A DNA stretch of 64,000 nt from Massilia kyonggiensis (GCF_024756235.1 NZ_JANUGY010000006.1:62001-126000); one strand, 5' to 3'. Positions 26,665 to 35,186 are shown, counted from the first letter of the stretch. Notes: generated from the letters alone by a model not told the origin. Translations and numbers: made by a program.

Positions 26665-27801
26665 TCAGGGAGTCTGGCGCGGACGGCGGCCGACGGTCAC
26701 GGCGATGGTCGTCTCGCGGTTCTTGCGCATCACCGTCATGTTTGCCTTGCCGCCCGGCGGCAGGTCGGCGATGAGGTTCATCATGTCGTTGGTGCTGCCG
26801 ACTTTCTTGCCTTCGACGGCCAGCAAGATATCGCCCGGGCGCATGCCGGCACGGTCGGCCGGTCCGCCGCGCACGACGCCGGCGATGATGGCGCCGCGGT
26901 CGCGCGGGAGGCCGAAGCTGTCGGCGATGTCGGGTGTGATGTCCTGCGATTCGACGCCGATCCAGCCGCGCACGACCTGGCCATGCTTGATGATGGAATC
27001 GAGCACGGTCTTCGCCGTCGACACGGGAATCGCGAAGCCGATGCCGACCGAACCGCCCGTCTGCGAATAAATGGCCGAGTTGATGCCCAGCAGGTTGCCG
27101 CGCGTATCGACGAGCGCCCCGCCCGAGTTGCCGAAGTTGATGGCCGCATCCGTCTGGATGAAATTCTCGAAGTGGTTGATGTGCAGGTTGTTGCGGCCCA
27201 GCGCCGAGATGATGCCGAGCGTGACGGTCTGGCCGACGCCGAACGGATTGCCGATCGCCAGCACGACGTCGCCCACGCGCGCCTGCTCGGGGTCGCCCAG
27301 CACGATCACGGGCAATTTATCCGCCTTGATGCGGATGACGGCGAGGTCCGTCTCCGGGTCGGTGCCGACGATGCTGGCGGCCGCCTTGCGCCCGTCGGCG
27401 AGGCCGACCTCGATCTCGTCGGCACCTTCGACCACGTGGTAATTGGTCAGGATATAGCCGTCGCCGCTGACGATCACGCCGGAGCCCAGGCTCGCCATCT
27501 GTTCCTGCGGCGGCATCTTGTCGCCGAAAAACCGCTTGAAGAATGGATCCTTCAGCAGCGGGTGGGTGTCGCGCAACGCCTTGCTGGTGAGGATGTTGAC
27601 GACGGCCGGCATGGCGCGGCCGGCGGCGTCGCGGTAGCTGGCCGGCGCCGGACCGCCGCCGGGCGCCTGCAACACCGGTACCACCCCGCCGACCTGGGCC
27701 GGCGCCCGCTCCGTCCACGCCGGCCGCAGCGCCGCGATCACGACATAGATGCCGAGGGCGATCGTGACGGTTTGCGCGAACAGCAGCCAGTAGCGGCGCA
27801 T
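26665..27801 (-). CDS. DegS/HtrA-type periplasmic serine protease with one PDZ domain
   Basis: A 378-residue membrane-anchored trypsin-like protease. It has an N-terminal transmembrane helix (about residues 6-25), a protease domain with H122 (NYHVVEG), D152 (TDLAVI) and S226 (FGNSGG), and a single PDZ domain (about 275-368). One PDZ plus a membrane anchor is the DegS layout; DegP and DegQ have two PDZ domains. It probably senses or clears misfolded envelope proteins. It lies 17 bases after mscL, both being envelope-stress genes. Confidence 0.93.
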   Translation of the reverse strand: MRRYWLLFAQTVTIALGIYVVIAALRPAWTERAPAQVGGVVPVLQAPGGGPAPASYRDAAGRAMPAVVNILTSKALRDTHPLLKDPFFKRFFGDKMPPQEQMASLGSGVIVSGDGYILTNYHVVEGADEIEVGLADGRKAAASIVGTDPETDLAVIRIKADKLPVIVLGDPEQARVGDVVLAIGNPFGVGQTVTLGIISALGRNNLHINHFENFIQTDAAINFGNSGGALVDTRGNLLGINSAIYSQTGGSVGIGFAIPVSTAKTVLDSIIKHGQVVRGWIGVESQDITPDIADSFGLPRDRGAIIAGVVRGGPADRAGMRPGDILLAVEGKKVGSTNDMMNLIADLPPGGKANMTVMRKNRETTIAVTVGRRPRQTP

Positions 27802-27818
27802 CGGGGAGACTTCTGCGA

Positions 27819-28259
27819 CTATCGCTTCAGTGTCAGCGCGTCACGGATTTCACGCAGCAGGACAACCTCTTCCGACGCTGCCACCGCAGCGGCTGCCTGC
27901 TGCTCTTCCTCGGCCTTGGTAAACGGCGCGCGCATGCGATTCATCAGCCTGACCATCTGGAAGATGACGAACGCCAGGATCAGGAAGTTCAACAGGATCG
28001 TGAAGAAATTACCGTACGCGAGCACCGCGCCGGCTTTCTTGGCCTCGGCCAGCGGCAGCCCGTACGCCTGGCCGTTGAGCGGGATGTAGTAGCTGGCGAA
28101 ATCGAGGCCGCCGAACAGTTTGCCGATCGGCGGCATGATAACGTCCTGCACGAGCGAATCGACGATGCGTCCGAACGCCCCGCCGATGATCACGCCGACC
28201 GCCAGGTCGACGACATTGCCCTTCATCGCAAATTTCTTGAACTCTTCCAGCATGGCCAT
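27819..28259 (-). CDS. mscL: Large-conductance mechanosensitive channel MscL
   Basis: A 146-residue inner-membrane channel that opens on hypo-osmotic shock. The first amphipathic helix and TM1 ([22 protein letters not shown]), the periplasmic loop and TM2 (about residues 76-100) are all typical. A charged, Ala-rich C-terminal bundle helix ends the protein. A purine-rich ribosome binding site (GGGAGGACCGCA) precedes the ATG. Confidence 0.96.
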   Translation of the reverse strand: MAMLEEFKKFAMKGNVVDLAVGVIIGGAFGRIVDSLVQDVIMPPIGKLFGGLDFASYYIPLNGQAYGLPLAEAKKAGAVLAYGNFFTILLNFLILAFVIFQMVRLMNRMRAPFTKAEEEQQAAAAVAASEEVVLLREIRDALTLKR

Positions 28260-28524
28260 TGCGGTCCTCCCTTGTGTTTTTTAAAACCTTGTCAGGTTCA
28301 CAGCGATGATACAGGAAACGTGGGGCGATTCAATCCAGGGAGATATCCATGTGGTCAAGTGGTCCAAGTCAAAAACGCGCGTTTTTGGAAGACGCCTGAC
28401 AACGCAAACGTTTTTTCTTTAATTTGCAAAACTGATCACCTATAATCGACTGTTGCAAAAAAGCCTTTTACTGGTTTGCAACGTATTGCATTGCAACATT
28501 TCGCATTTGACGAATGGAGTTGGT
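28260..28524 (+). promoter_or_regulatory. mscL/petA divergent control region
   Basis: This 265-base gap holds promoters for mscL (minus) and petABC (plus). It contains a perfect 18-bp palindrome CAAAAACGCGCGTTTTTG at 28370-28387 and a TATAAT box at 28441-28446 (with a weak TTTAAT 17 bases upstream). The palindromic hexamer TTGCAA occurs four times (28424, 28453, 28476, 28491), three of them downstream of the -10 box. The pattern suggests protein binding in the petA leader, but no known regulator is assigned. Confidence 0.5.
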
Positions 28525-29139
28525 ATGAGTAATGAGAAGCAGGTCGATTCAGGCCGGCGAGGCTTGCTCGTGGCTACATGCGCGGCGGGTGGCGTTGTCG
28601 GTGTTTCAACTGCCGGGGTGCTGGTCAGTACGTTGCAGCCCTCTGAGCGAGCGAAGGCGGCCGGTGCACCGGTCGAAGTGGATATTTCCGACGTCAAGCC
28701 GGGCGAAATGAAAGTCGTGGAATGGCGCGGCAAGCCCGTCTGGATCCTGCGTCGTACCCCCGAAATGCTGGCCAGCCTGCCGAAAAACGACAGCCTGGTC
28801 GCCGATCCGAATTCCGATAAATCGTTCCAGATACCGGTGCCGGAATACGCGAAAAACGAATTCCGCGCACGCCAGGATCACAAGGAAGTCCTGGTCGCCG
28901 TCGGCATCTGTTCCCACCTGGGCTGCTCGCCCTCTTCCCGCTTTACCGAAGGCCCCCAGCCGAACCTGCCGGACGACTGGCACGGCGGCTTCCTCTGCCC
29001 CTGTCACGGTTCGACGTTCGACCTGTCGGGACGCGTCTTCAAGAACAAGCCGGCGCCGGCCAACCTCGATGTTCCCCCGTACATGTATCTGTCCGACAAC
29101 AAGATCGTGATCGGCAAAGACGAGAAAGGCGAGGCATAA
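28525..29139 (+). CDS. petA: Ubiquinol-cytochrome c reductase Rieske iron-sulfur subunit
   Basis: A 204-residue subunit of the respiratory cytochrome bc1 complex. It has a twin-arginine-type N-terminus (GRRGLLVATCAAGGVVGV) serving as membrane anchor, and a Rieske domain with C129-x-H131-LGC134 and C158-P-C160-H161, which bind the 2Fe-2S cluster and form the disulfide. The start at ATG 28525 follows GGAG. An in-frame ATG at 28453 would add 24 residues before the Tat motif and is rejected. First gene of petABC. Confidence 0.97.
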   Translation: MSNEKQVDSGRRGLLVATCAAGGVVGVSTAGVLVSTLQPSERAKAAGAPVEVDISDVKPGEMKVVEWRGKPVWILRRTPEMLASLPKNDSLVADPNSDKSFQIPVPEYAKNEFRARQDHKEVLVAVGICSHLGCSPSSRFTEGPQPNLPDDWHGGFLCPCHGSTFDLSGRVFKNKPAPANLDVPPYMYLSDNKIVIGKDEKGEA

Positions 29140-29140
29140 G

Positions 29141-30556
29141 ATGGGCGCAGCGTTCAAGGAAACCAAACTCCCGGCCGACGCGCCGAAAAGCCACAAGGCC
29201 CTGGCCTGGGTCGACGACCGCTTCCCGCTGTCGAAACTGTGGAACGACCAGTGGGGCCGCTACTACGCCCCGAAGAACTTCAACATCTGGTACCTGTTCG
29301 GCTCGCTGGCCATGCTGGTGCTCGTGCTGCAGATCGTCACCGGCATCTTCCTGACCATGCACTACAAGCCGGACGCCAACCTCGCGTTCGGTTCCGTCGA
29401 ATACATCATGCGCGAAGTCCCGTGGGGCTGGCTCGTGCGCTACATGCACTCGACCGGCGCCTCCGCGTTCTTCATCGTCGTGTACCTGCACATGACCCGC
29501 GGCCTGCTGTACGGCTCGTACCGCAAGCCGCGCGAGCTGATCTGGCTGTTCGGCTTCGCGATCTTCCTGTGCCTGATGGCCGAGGCCTTCTTCGGCTACC
29601 TGCTGCCGTGGGGCCAGATGTCGTACTGGGGCGCCCAGGTGATCGTGAACCTGTTCGGCGCGATCCCGTTCATCGGCCAGGACCTGTCGCTGTGGATCCG
29701 GGGCGACTACGTCGTGTCGGACGCCACGCTGAACCGCTTCTTCGCCTTCCACGTGATCGCGATCCCGCTGGTCCTGCTGGGCCTCGTCGCGGCGCACCTG
29801 ATCGCGCTGCACGAAGTGGGTTCGAACAACCCGGACGGCATCGAGGTCAAGGAAAACCTGGGCCCGGACGGCCACGGCGTCGACGCCATCCCTTCGCACC
29901 CGTACTACACGACGAAAGACCTGTTCGGCGTGTCGATGTTCCTGCTGATCTACAGCGCCGTCGTGTTCTTCGCGCCTGAGATGGGCGGCTACTTCCTGGA
30001 ATACAACAACTTCCTGCCGGCCGATTCCCTGAAGACCCCGCCGCACATCGCTCCGACCTGGTACTTCACGCCGTTCTACTCGGTGCTGCGCGCGACGACG
30101 TCCGACTTCATGTGGGTCGTGATGGCCGGCGTGGCCGCGTACGTCGTGTTCATCTGGCTGCGTTCGCGCCTGTCGTACAAGACCAAGGTCGCGATCACCG
30201 TCGTCGCCATCCTGGCCGAGATCGGCATGCTGCCGCAGGTGCTGGATGCGAAATTCTGGGGCGTCGTGCTGTTCGGCTCGGCCGTCGTGATCCTGGCCCT
30301 GCTGCCATGGCTGGACCATTCGCCGGTGAAATCGATCCGCTACCGTCCGGACTGGCACAAGTATGTGTACGCCGTGTTCTTCGTCGCGTTCCTGACGCTC
30401 GGGTACCTCGGCACCCAGCTGCCGACCCCGGCCTACACGCTGCTCGCCCAGGCCTGCACCCTGCTGTACTTTAGCTTCTTCCTCCTGATGCCGTGGTGGA
30501 GCGCGATGGGCCGGTTCAAGCCGGTACCGAAGCGTGTTTCTTTCACCCCGCATTGA
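29141..30556 (+). CDS. petB: Cytochrome b subunit of the bc1 complex
   Basis: A 471-residue polytopic haem protein. It has the N-terminal four-helix part with the haem-ligand histidines (HSTGASAFFIVVYLHMTRGL and the later FAFHVIAIP...AAHLIALHEVG). The Qo-site motif PDGIEV is followed by the PYYTTKDL segment, and a C-terminal set of helices completes the fold. It carries out quinol oxidation and proton translocation. It starts 1 base after petA. Confidence 0.97.
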   Translation: MGAAFKETKLPADAPKSHKALAWVDDRFPLSKLWNDQWGRYYAPKNFNIWYLFGSLAMLVLVLQIVTGIFLTMHYKPDANLAFGSVEYIMREVPWGWLVRYMHSTGASAFFIVVYLHMTRGLLYGSYRKPRELIWLFGFAIFLCLMAEAFFGYLLPWGQMSYWGAQVIVNLFGAIPFIGQDLSLWIRGDYVVSDATLNRFFAFHVIAIPLVLLGLVAAHLIALHEVGSNNPDGIEVKENLGPDGHGVDAIPSHPYYTTKDLFGVSMFLLIYSAVVFFAPEMGGYFLEYNNFLPADSLKTPPHIAPTWYFTPFYSVLRATTSDFMWVVMAGVAAYVVFIWLRSRLSYKTKVAITVVAILAEIGMLPQVLDAKFWGVVLFGSAVVILALLPWLDHSPVKSIRYRPDWHKYVYAVFFVAFLTLGYLGTQLPTPAYTLLAQACTLLYFSFFLLMPWWSAMGRFKPVPKRVSFTPH

Positions 30557-30582
30557 TTCCGGAAACTAGCCAAAGGACAACC

Positions 30583-31347
30583 ATGATGTTTTTCTCGAAA
30601 AAACTGCTCGCGGTCCTGGCCCTGCTGCCGGGATTCGTGTTCGCGAACGAAGGGACGGTCGCGCTCGACCGGGCGCCCGAACGCACCGATATCGCGTCTC
30701 TGCAAAACGGCGCCAAGCTGTTCGTCAACTACTGCCTGAACTGCCATTCCGCATCGTCGATGCGCTACAATCGCCTGCGCGATCTGGGATTGAGCGAAGA
30801 CCAGATCAAGAACAACCTGCTGTTCTCGGGCGAGAAGGTGGGCGACATGATGACGATCGCGATGCGTCCCGCGGATGCGAAATCCTGGTTCGGCGCCGTG
30901 CCGCCGGACCTGTCGGTGATCACGCGCGCCCGCGCCTCGAGTGCCGGTACCGGCCCCGACTACATCTACACTTACCTGCGCACTTTCTACAAGGACGATA
31001 CCCGTCCGACCGGCTGGAACAACCTGGTCGTGCCGAACGTCGCCATGCCGCACGTGCTGTGGCAGATGCAGGGTGTGCGCACGGTCAAGATGGTCGAGGA
31101 ACCCGATCCGCATGAGAAAGGCAAGACCGTGCACCGTTTCGCCGGCTTCGAGCAGGTGACGCCGGGCACGCTGAGCCCGCAGGAGTTCGATTCGCAAGTG
31201 GCCGACCTCGTCGCGTACATGGACTGGATGGCCGAACCGGCGCGCGATTTTCGCAAGCGCCTGGGCGCGATCGTCGTGATTTTCCTCGCATTATTCGCTT
31301 TCCTGGCGTGGTCGTTGAATGCTTCTTATTGGAAAGACGTAAAGTGA
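30583..31347 (+). CDS. petC: Cytochrome c1 subunit of the bc1 complex
   Basis: A 254-residue membrane-anchored c-type cytochrome. It has a cleavable signal peptide (about residues 4-22), the haem attachment motif CLNCH (about 48-52), an axial methionine in the NVAMPHVL segment (about 160-168) and a C-terminal membrane anchor (about 228-248). It passes electrons from the Rieske centre to soluble cytochrome c. It starts 26 bases after petB, with AAAGGACAACC upstream. Confidence 0.97.
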   Translation: MMFFSKKLLAVLALLPGFVFANEGTVALDRAPERTDIASLQNGAKLFVNYCLNCHSASSMRYNRLRDLGLSEDQIKNNLLFSGEKVGDMMTIAMRPADAKSWFGAVPPDLSVITRARASSAGTGPDYIYTYLRTFYKDDTRPTGWNNLVVPNVAMPHVLWQMQGVRTVKMVEEPDPHEKGKTVHRFAGFEQVTPGTLSPQEFDSQVADLVAYMDWMAEPARDFRKRLGAIVVIFLALFAFLAWSLNASYWKDVK

Positions 31348-31351
31348 CTTG

Positions 31352-31376
31352 ATTGCCCGGTTATAATGCGGGCAAT
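31352..31376 (+). promoter_or_regulatory. sspA promoter framed by an inverted repeat
   Basis: ATTGCCCG (31352-31359) and CGGGCAAT (31369-31376) form a perfect 8-bp inverted repeat. The 9 bases between them contain a consensus -10 box TATAAT (31362-31367). A protein bound to both arms would cover the promoter. Alternatively the arms may form an RNA hairpin. No good -35 is visible. Confidence 0.55.
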
Positions 31377-31437
31377 GTCTATTCGGGGTGAGCCGCCTGG
31401 CGCTTCACCCCTTTGTTTCTTGAAGGAACTATAAACC

Positions 31438-32049
31438 ATGATGGTTCTCTACTCCGGCACCACGTGCCCGTTCTCCCAGCGCTGCCGCCTGGTCCTGTTC
31501 GAAAAGGGCATGGACTTCGAGGTGCGCGACGTGGACCTGTTTAACAAGCCCGAGGACATCTCGACGATGAATCCGTACGGCCAGGTGCCGATCCTGGTCG
31601 AGCGCGAACTGATTCTGTACGAATCGAACATCATCAACGAATACATCGACGAGCGGTTCCCGCATCCGCAGCTGATGCCGGCCGACCCGCTCATGCGCGC
31701 CCGTGCCCGCCTGATGCTGTTCAATTTCGAGAAGGAACTGTTCGTCCACGTCAATACGCTCGAAAACGAGCGCAACAAGGTGGGCGACAAGAGCCACGAC
31801 AAGGCCCGCGCCGAAATCCGCGACCGCCTGACGACCCTGGCCCCGCTGTTCCTGAAGAACAAATACATGCTGGGCGACGAGTTCTCGATGCTGGACGTGG
31901 CCATCGCGCCGCTGCTGTGGCGCCTGGATCACTACGGCATCGAACTGTCGAAGACCGCGGCGCCGCTGATGAAGTATGCCGAGCGCATCTTCTCGCGTCC
32001 GGCCTATATCGAAGCCCTGACCCCGTCCGAAAAGGTGATGCGCCGCTAA
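31438..32049 (+). CDS. sspA: Stringent starvation protein A (GST-fold RNA polymerase-associated protein)
   Basis: A 203-residue protein with a glutathione-S-transferase fold that associates with RNA polymerase during starvation in E. coli. The thioredoxin-like N-terminal part reads LYSGTTCPFSQRCRLVLFEK, and a C-terminal helical domain follows. The PYGQVPILVERELILYES segment (about residues 47-64) is highly typical of SspA. Position right after petABC and before sspB is conserved in betaproteobacteria. Confidence 0.95.
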   Translation: MMVLYSGTTCPFSQRCRLVLFEKGMDFEVRDVDLFNKPEDISTMNPYGQVPILVERELILYESNIINEYIDERFPHPQLMPADPLMRARARLMLFNFEKELFVHVNTLENERNKVGDKSHDKARAEIRDRLTTLAPLFLKNKYMLGDEFSMLDVAIAPLLWRLDHYGIELSKTAAPLMKYAERIFSRPAYIEALTPSEKVMRR

Positions 32050-32139
32050 AGCGCCGCCTTCGTTGCACGCCAGTTTACGACGCCGCAAGCGAATCGAAGT
32101 ACACTGGCGTGTAACATCTCGCATCATTCCGATCACACC

Positions 32140-32613
32140 ATGCCAGACATCTCCACCAAGCCGTACCTGCTGCGCGCCATTTACGAATGGTGCACGGACA
32201 GCGGCTACACGCCTTACCTGGCCGTTAAGGTCGACGCCGCCACCACGGTTCCGATGGAATACGTGAAAAAGGGCGAGATCATCCTCAACATCAGCTACGG
32301 CGCAACGTCCGGGCTGAAAATGGACAACGACGCGATCACCTTCCGGGCCCGCTTCAACGGCGTGTCGCGCGAGCTGTACATCCCGGTGCAGAACGTGCTG
32401 GCCATCTACGCCAACGAAAACGGCCAGGGCATGGCCTTCGACGTGACGACGACGGCCGCCGACCTGCCCCCGCCGGCACCGGAACCGGCAGCCGCCCCGG
32501 CCCCAGGCCTGGCCGCCGTCCCGGCCAAGACCTCCGAGGTGTCGCATGTACCCGACGACGACGACGAACCACCCAAAAAAGGTGGGCGTCCCACGTTGAC
32601 CCGGATCAAATAA
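32140..32613 (+). CDS. sspB: ClpXP protease specificity-enhancing factor SspB
   Basis: A 157-residue adaptor that binds ssrA-tagged proteins and delivers them to ClpXP. The folded substrate-binding domain spans residues 1-110 (starts KPYLLRAIYEWCTDSGYTPY). It is followed by a flexible Pro/Ala/Asp-rich linker and a C-terminal ClpX-docking peptide GGRPTLTRIK, which resembles the XB motif of E. coli SspB. The 3-prime end carries the promoter elements of the tRNA gene downstream. Confidence 0.95.
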   Translation: MPDISTKPYLLRAIYEWCTDSGYTPYLAVKVDAATTVPMEYVKKGEIILNISYGATSGLKMDNDAITFRARFNGVSRELYIPVQNVLAIYANENGQGMAFDVTTTAADLPPPAPEPAAAPAPGLAAVPAKTSEVSHVPDDDDEPPKKGGRPTLTRIK

Positions 32614-32622
32614 GGGTATAAT
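32596..32622 (+). promoter_or_regulatory. Promoter of the tRNA-Thr gene
   Basis: TTGACC at 32596-32601 lies within the last sspB codons and TATAAT at 32617-32622 lies just after its stop. The spacer is short (15; 16 if the -35 is read as GTTGAC). The -10 box ends 12 bases before the mature tRNA 5-prime end, a normal distance for a tRNA promoter. Confidence 0.6.
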
Positions 32623-32634
32623 TCTGGCCACATT

Positions 32635-32710
32635 GCCGGCTTAGCTCATCAGGTAGAGCAGTTGATTTGTAATCATCAGGTGGCGGGTTCGAGTCCTGCA
32701 GCCGGCACCA
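32635..32710 (+). tRNA. tRNA-Thr (anticodon UGU)
   Basis: A 76-base tRNA including the encoded CCA end. The acceptor stem GCCGGCT pairs with AGCCGGC, the D arm is GCTC/GAGC and the T arm GCGGG/CCTGC with the TTCGAGT loop. The anticodon loop TTTGTAA gives anticodon TGT (threonine, ACA codons). The anticodon stem GTTGA/TCATC has a U-U mismatch at the second pair (32662/32676). All else is canonical. Confidence 0.96.
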
Positions 32711-32725
32711 AGATTCAGCAGTAAA

Positions 32726-32765
32726 ACAAAGGGTTACGCGCTCATGCACGTAGCCCTTTTGTGTT
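32726..32765 (+). terminator. Terminator between tRNA-Thr and rtcA, probably bidirectional
   Basis: An 11-bp stem, AAAGGGTTACG with CGTAGCCCTTT (one G-T pair), has an 8-base loop and is followed by TTTTGTGTTT. On the other strand the stem is followed by TTTGTTTTAC. It can therefore end both the tRNA transcript (plus) and rtcBA (minus), which converge here. Confidence 0.85.
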
Positions 32766-32766
32766 T

Positions 32767-33786
32767 CTAACGCGGCGCCACCGTACAGCTGTCGACACCA
32801 TCTCGCCTGTCGAACGTGAACCGTACGGGCAGGAACGTCTCGATCACCTGCGCATTGGTGCGCGCATGCATCGACACTTCGTCCAGCGTAAAACCGCCAC
32901 CCCCGGCCAGCGCGAGCGGAAGCATCATCTGGTCGGCCAGGTATTCGGCGAATGCCGCCCGCGACATCAGGTACTGGCGCGCGCGCTGCACCACCTGGCG
33001 CGCCACCTGTTCGGACGCGACGGACTTTTCGCCGAACGCCGTGAACACTTCCGTCGCATGTTCGTAGTCGAGGGTCAGCATCAAGGCATTGCCCGGCCCC
33101 TGGTCGGCCGGCAGGTCGCGTACCAGCAACTGGTCTTCGCCCCAGTTCATGGCCCGGCCGACGCATTCCAGTTCGCGCTGCGCCACCCGTCCCGGGACGC
33201 CGGCCACGGACGCCTCGGCGTACGCGGCACGGCGTTCGCCGCGCGTCATCCACGTGCGCGGCCGCAGCTCGGCACAGGGTTCGACGCGGGCCAGCACGAC
33301 GCCGCCACCGGCCGGATAAAAGCCGAAGCGCTCGAGCTGGATGTCGATGCGGGCACCCATCTCGGCCAGGCGCGGACACCAGGCGCGCTGCAGGAATTGC
33401 ACGGGCGGCGCCATCGGGTTGTGCGTGCCCCCTGCGAGCCGCAAGGTCGACGGTGTGTCCGCCTTCAGCAGGGCCGGCAGCACGGTCTGCAGGACCAGCG
33501 TGCAGCTGCCGGCCGTGCCGATGGCGAATTCGTAGTCTCCCCCGCGGACCGGGCCCGGCACGAACGTCAGGTCCTGGCTGCCGAGCGCCGCGCCCGTCGC
33601 CTCGCCACCGCACACCTGCAACGCCGCCTGCACGGCCACGAGATGCTGGCGCATCAGGCCGGGCTTGGCTCGGTTGGCGCGAATGTTCCGGATGCGGAAT
33701 GGCCGCCCCGTGACCATGGCAAGCGTCAGCGCGCTGCGCAGGATCTGCCCGCCACCCTCGCCGACTGCGCCGTCCAGTTCAATCAT
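32767..33786 (-). CDS. rtcA: RNA 3-prime-terminal phosphate cyclase RtcA
   Basis: A 339-residue enzyme that converts RNA 3-prime phosphate ends to 2-prime,3-prime-cyclic phosphates using ATP, via an enzyme-AMP intermediate. The N-terminal motif DGAVGEGGGQILRSALTLA and the central AGSCTLVLQT are characteristic. The catalytic histidine is expected in the C-terminal SMHARTNAQVIE segment, as in E. coli RtcA. It follows rtcB by 6 bases in the rtcBA operon driven by a sigma-54 promoter. Confidence 0.97.
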   Translation of the reverse strand: MIELDGAVGEGGGQILRSALTLAMVTGRPFRIRNIRANRAKPGLMRQHLVAVQAALQVCGGEATGAALGSQDLTFVPGPVRGGDYEFAIGTAGSCTLVLQTVLPALLKADTPSTLRLAGGTHNPMAPPVQFLQRAWCPRLAEMGARIDIQLERFGFYPAGGGVVLARVEPCAELRPRTWMTRGERRAAYAEASVAGVPGRVAQRELECVGRAMNWGEDQLLVRDLPADQGPGNALMLTLDYEHATEVFTAFGEKSVASEQVARQVVQRARQYLMSRAAFAEYLADQMMLPLALAGGGGFTLDEVSMHARTNAQVIETFLPVRFTFDRRDGVDSCTVAPR

Positions 33787-33792
33787 GTCCTT

Positions 33793-35028
33793 TCATCCTT
33801 TCACGCAGACGATCTGCTTCAGGGTATGCACAACCTCGACGAGGTCGCTCTGTGCTTCCATCACGGCGTCGATGTCCTTGTAGGCCATCGGGATCTCGTC
33901 GATCACGCCGGCATCCTTGCGGCATTCGACGCCCTCGGTGGCGCGCACCTGGTCGTCGATCGAATAACGGCGCTTGGCCTCGGTGCGGCTCATGGTGCGG
34001 CCGGCGCCATGGCTGCAGCTGTGGAAGCTCTCCGGGTTGCCCTTGCCGCGCACGATATAGCTCTTGGCGCCCATCGATCCCGGAATGATACCCAGCTCGC
34101 CCTCGCGTGCCGACACGGCGCCCTTGCGCGTGACCAGCACGTCCTTGCCGAAGTGGTGCTCCTTCTGCACGTAGTTGTGGTGGCAGTTCACCGCTTCCAC
34201 GTGCGTCTCGAATGGCTTTTTGATGACCGTACGCACGGCCGCGATCAGGTTCTGCATCATCACCTCTCGGTTCATGCGCGCAAACTTCTGCGCCCAACCC
34301 ACCGCCTCGACGTAGTCGTCGTAGTGTTGCGTGCCTTCCTTCAGATAAGCCAGGTCCTGGTCGGGCAGGTTCGCCAGGTGCGTGCGCATGTCCTGCTTGG
34401 CCACTTCGATGAAGTGCGAACCGATCGCATTGCCGACGCCACGCGAGCCGGAGTGCAGCATGAACCACACGAAGCCCTGCTCGTCCAGGCAGATCTCGAT
34501 GAAGTGGTTGCCGCTGCCGAGCGTGCCCAGGTGCTTGTAGTTGTTCGTGTTCTTCAGCTTCGGCGTCTTCTGGCAGATGACGTCGAACTCGTCCTTCAGC
34601 ACCATCCACGCCTGGTCGACGGCCTGCGGCGGCGTGTCCCATGAGCCTTTGTCGCGTCCCTTGAAGCCGCGCGTCTTCGGCGACATCCCGTGCGGCACGG
34701 AGCGCTCGATGGCGCTGCGCAGCGGGCCCAGGTTGTCGGGCAGGTCGTTGGCGCTCAGGGTCGTCTTGGCGGCCATCATGCCGCAGCCGATGTCGACGCC
34801 GACCGCGGCCGGAATCACGGCGCCCAACGTCGGGATCACGCTGCCGATCGTCGAGCCCTTGCCCAGATGGACGTCGGGCATCGCCGCCATATGTTGATAG
34901 ATGAACGGCATGCGCGCCGTGTTGGCCAGCTGGCGCTTCGCTCCCTCTTCGACCGGGACGCCGCGGGTCCACATCTTGACCTGACGGCCGCCTTCCACGT
35001 CCAGGACATCGTAGTGTTCGTTTTTCAT
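33793..35028 (-). CDS. rtcB: RNA-splicing ligase RtcB
   Basis: A 411-residue GTP-dependent RNA ligase that joins 2-prime,3-prime-cyclic phosphate or 3-prime phosphate ends to 5-prime hydroxyl ends. Metal- and substrate-binding motifs are intact: GVDIGCGM, GSGNHFIE, HSGSRGVGN, NCHHNY and the guanylylated histidine motif SHGAGR near residue 320. The ATG at 35028 is chosen because GGAGAAAACA precedes it; an in-frame ATG four codons earlier lacks a good ribosome binding site. First gene of rtcBA. Confidence 0.97.
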   Translation of the reverse strand: MKNEHYDVLDVEGGRQVKMWTRGVPVEEGAKRQLANTARMPFIYQHMAAMPDVHLGKGSTIGSVIPTLGAVIPAAVGVDIGCGMMAAKTTLSANDLPDNLGPLRSAIERSVPHGMSPKTRGFKGRDKGSWDTPPQAVDQAWMVLKDEFDVICQKTPKLKNTNNYKHLGTLGSGNHFIEICLDEQGFVWFMLHSGSRGVGNAIGSHFIEVAKQDMRTHLANLPDQDLAYLKEGTQHYDDYVEAVGWAQKFARMNREVMMQNLIAAVRTVIKKPFETHVEAVNCHHNYVQKEHHFGKDVLVTRKGAVSAREGELGIIPGSMGAKSYIVRGKGNPESFHSCSHGAGRTMSRTEAKRRYSIDDQVRATEGVECRKDAGVIDEIPMAYKDIDAVMEAQSDLVEVVHTLKQIVCVKG

Positions 35029-35068
35029 TGTTTTCTCCATTCGTATCTCGTTGCTGTACCCCTTCTAT

Positions 35069-35084
35069 TGCAAGCGGCGTGCCA
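35069..35084 (-). promoter_or_regulatory. Sigma-54 promoter of rtcBA
   Basis: On the minus strand the sequence is TGGCAC-GCCGC-TTGCA, a perfect match to the -24/-12 consensus TGGCACN5TTGCA. It lies 41 bases before the rtcB ATG. The adjacent divergent gene rtcR encodes a sigma-54 activator, so its function is nearly certain. Confidence 0.95.
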
Positions 35085-35186
35085 CTTCCCAAGTTGGCGC
35101 TAAATCCCTGATTTTCCATGAAATTTAATATTGGTCACCACTGATACTCGTGATAAATTTATCCAAATTTATAAAAATTTATATTC
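35085..35186. promoter_or_regulatory. Probable RtcR upstream activating region, AT-rich
   Basis: Between the sigma-54 promoter and the rtcR ATG lies an AT-rich stretch in otherwise GC-rich DNA. It contains a 10-bp palindrome ATAAATTTAT (near 35153-35162) and further AAATTTATAAA-like repeats up to 35180. This is where RtcR enhancer sites would be expected, 70-110 bases upstream of the rtcBA promoter. It must also hold the rtcR promoter. Confidence 0.5.
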
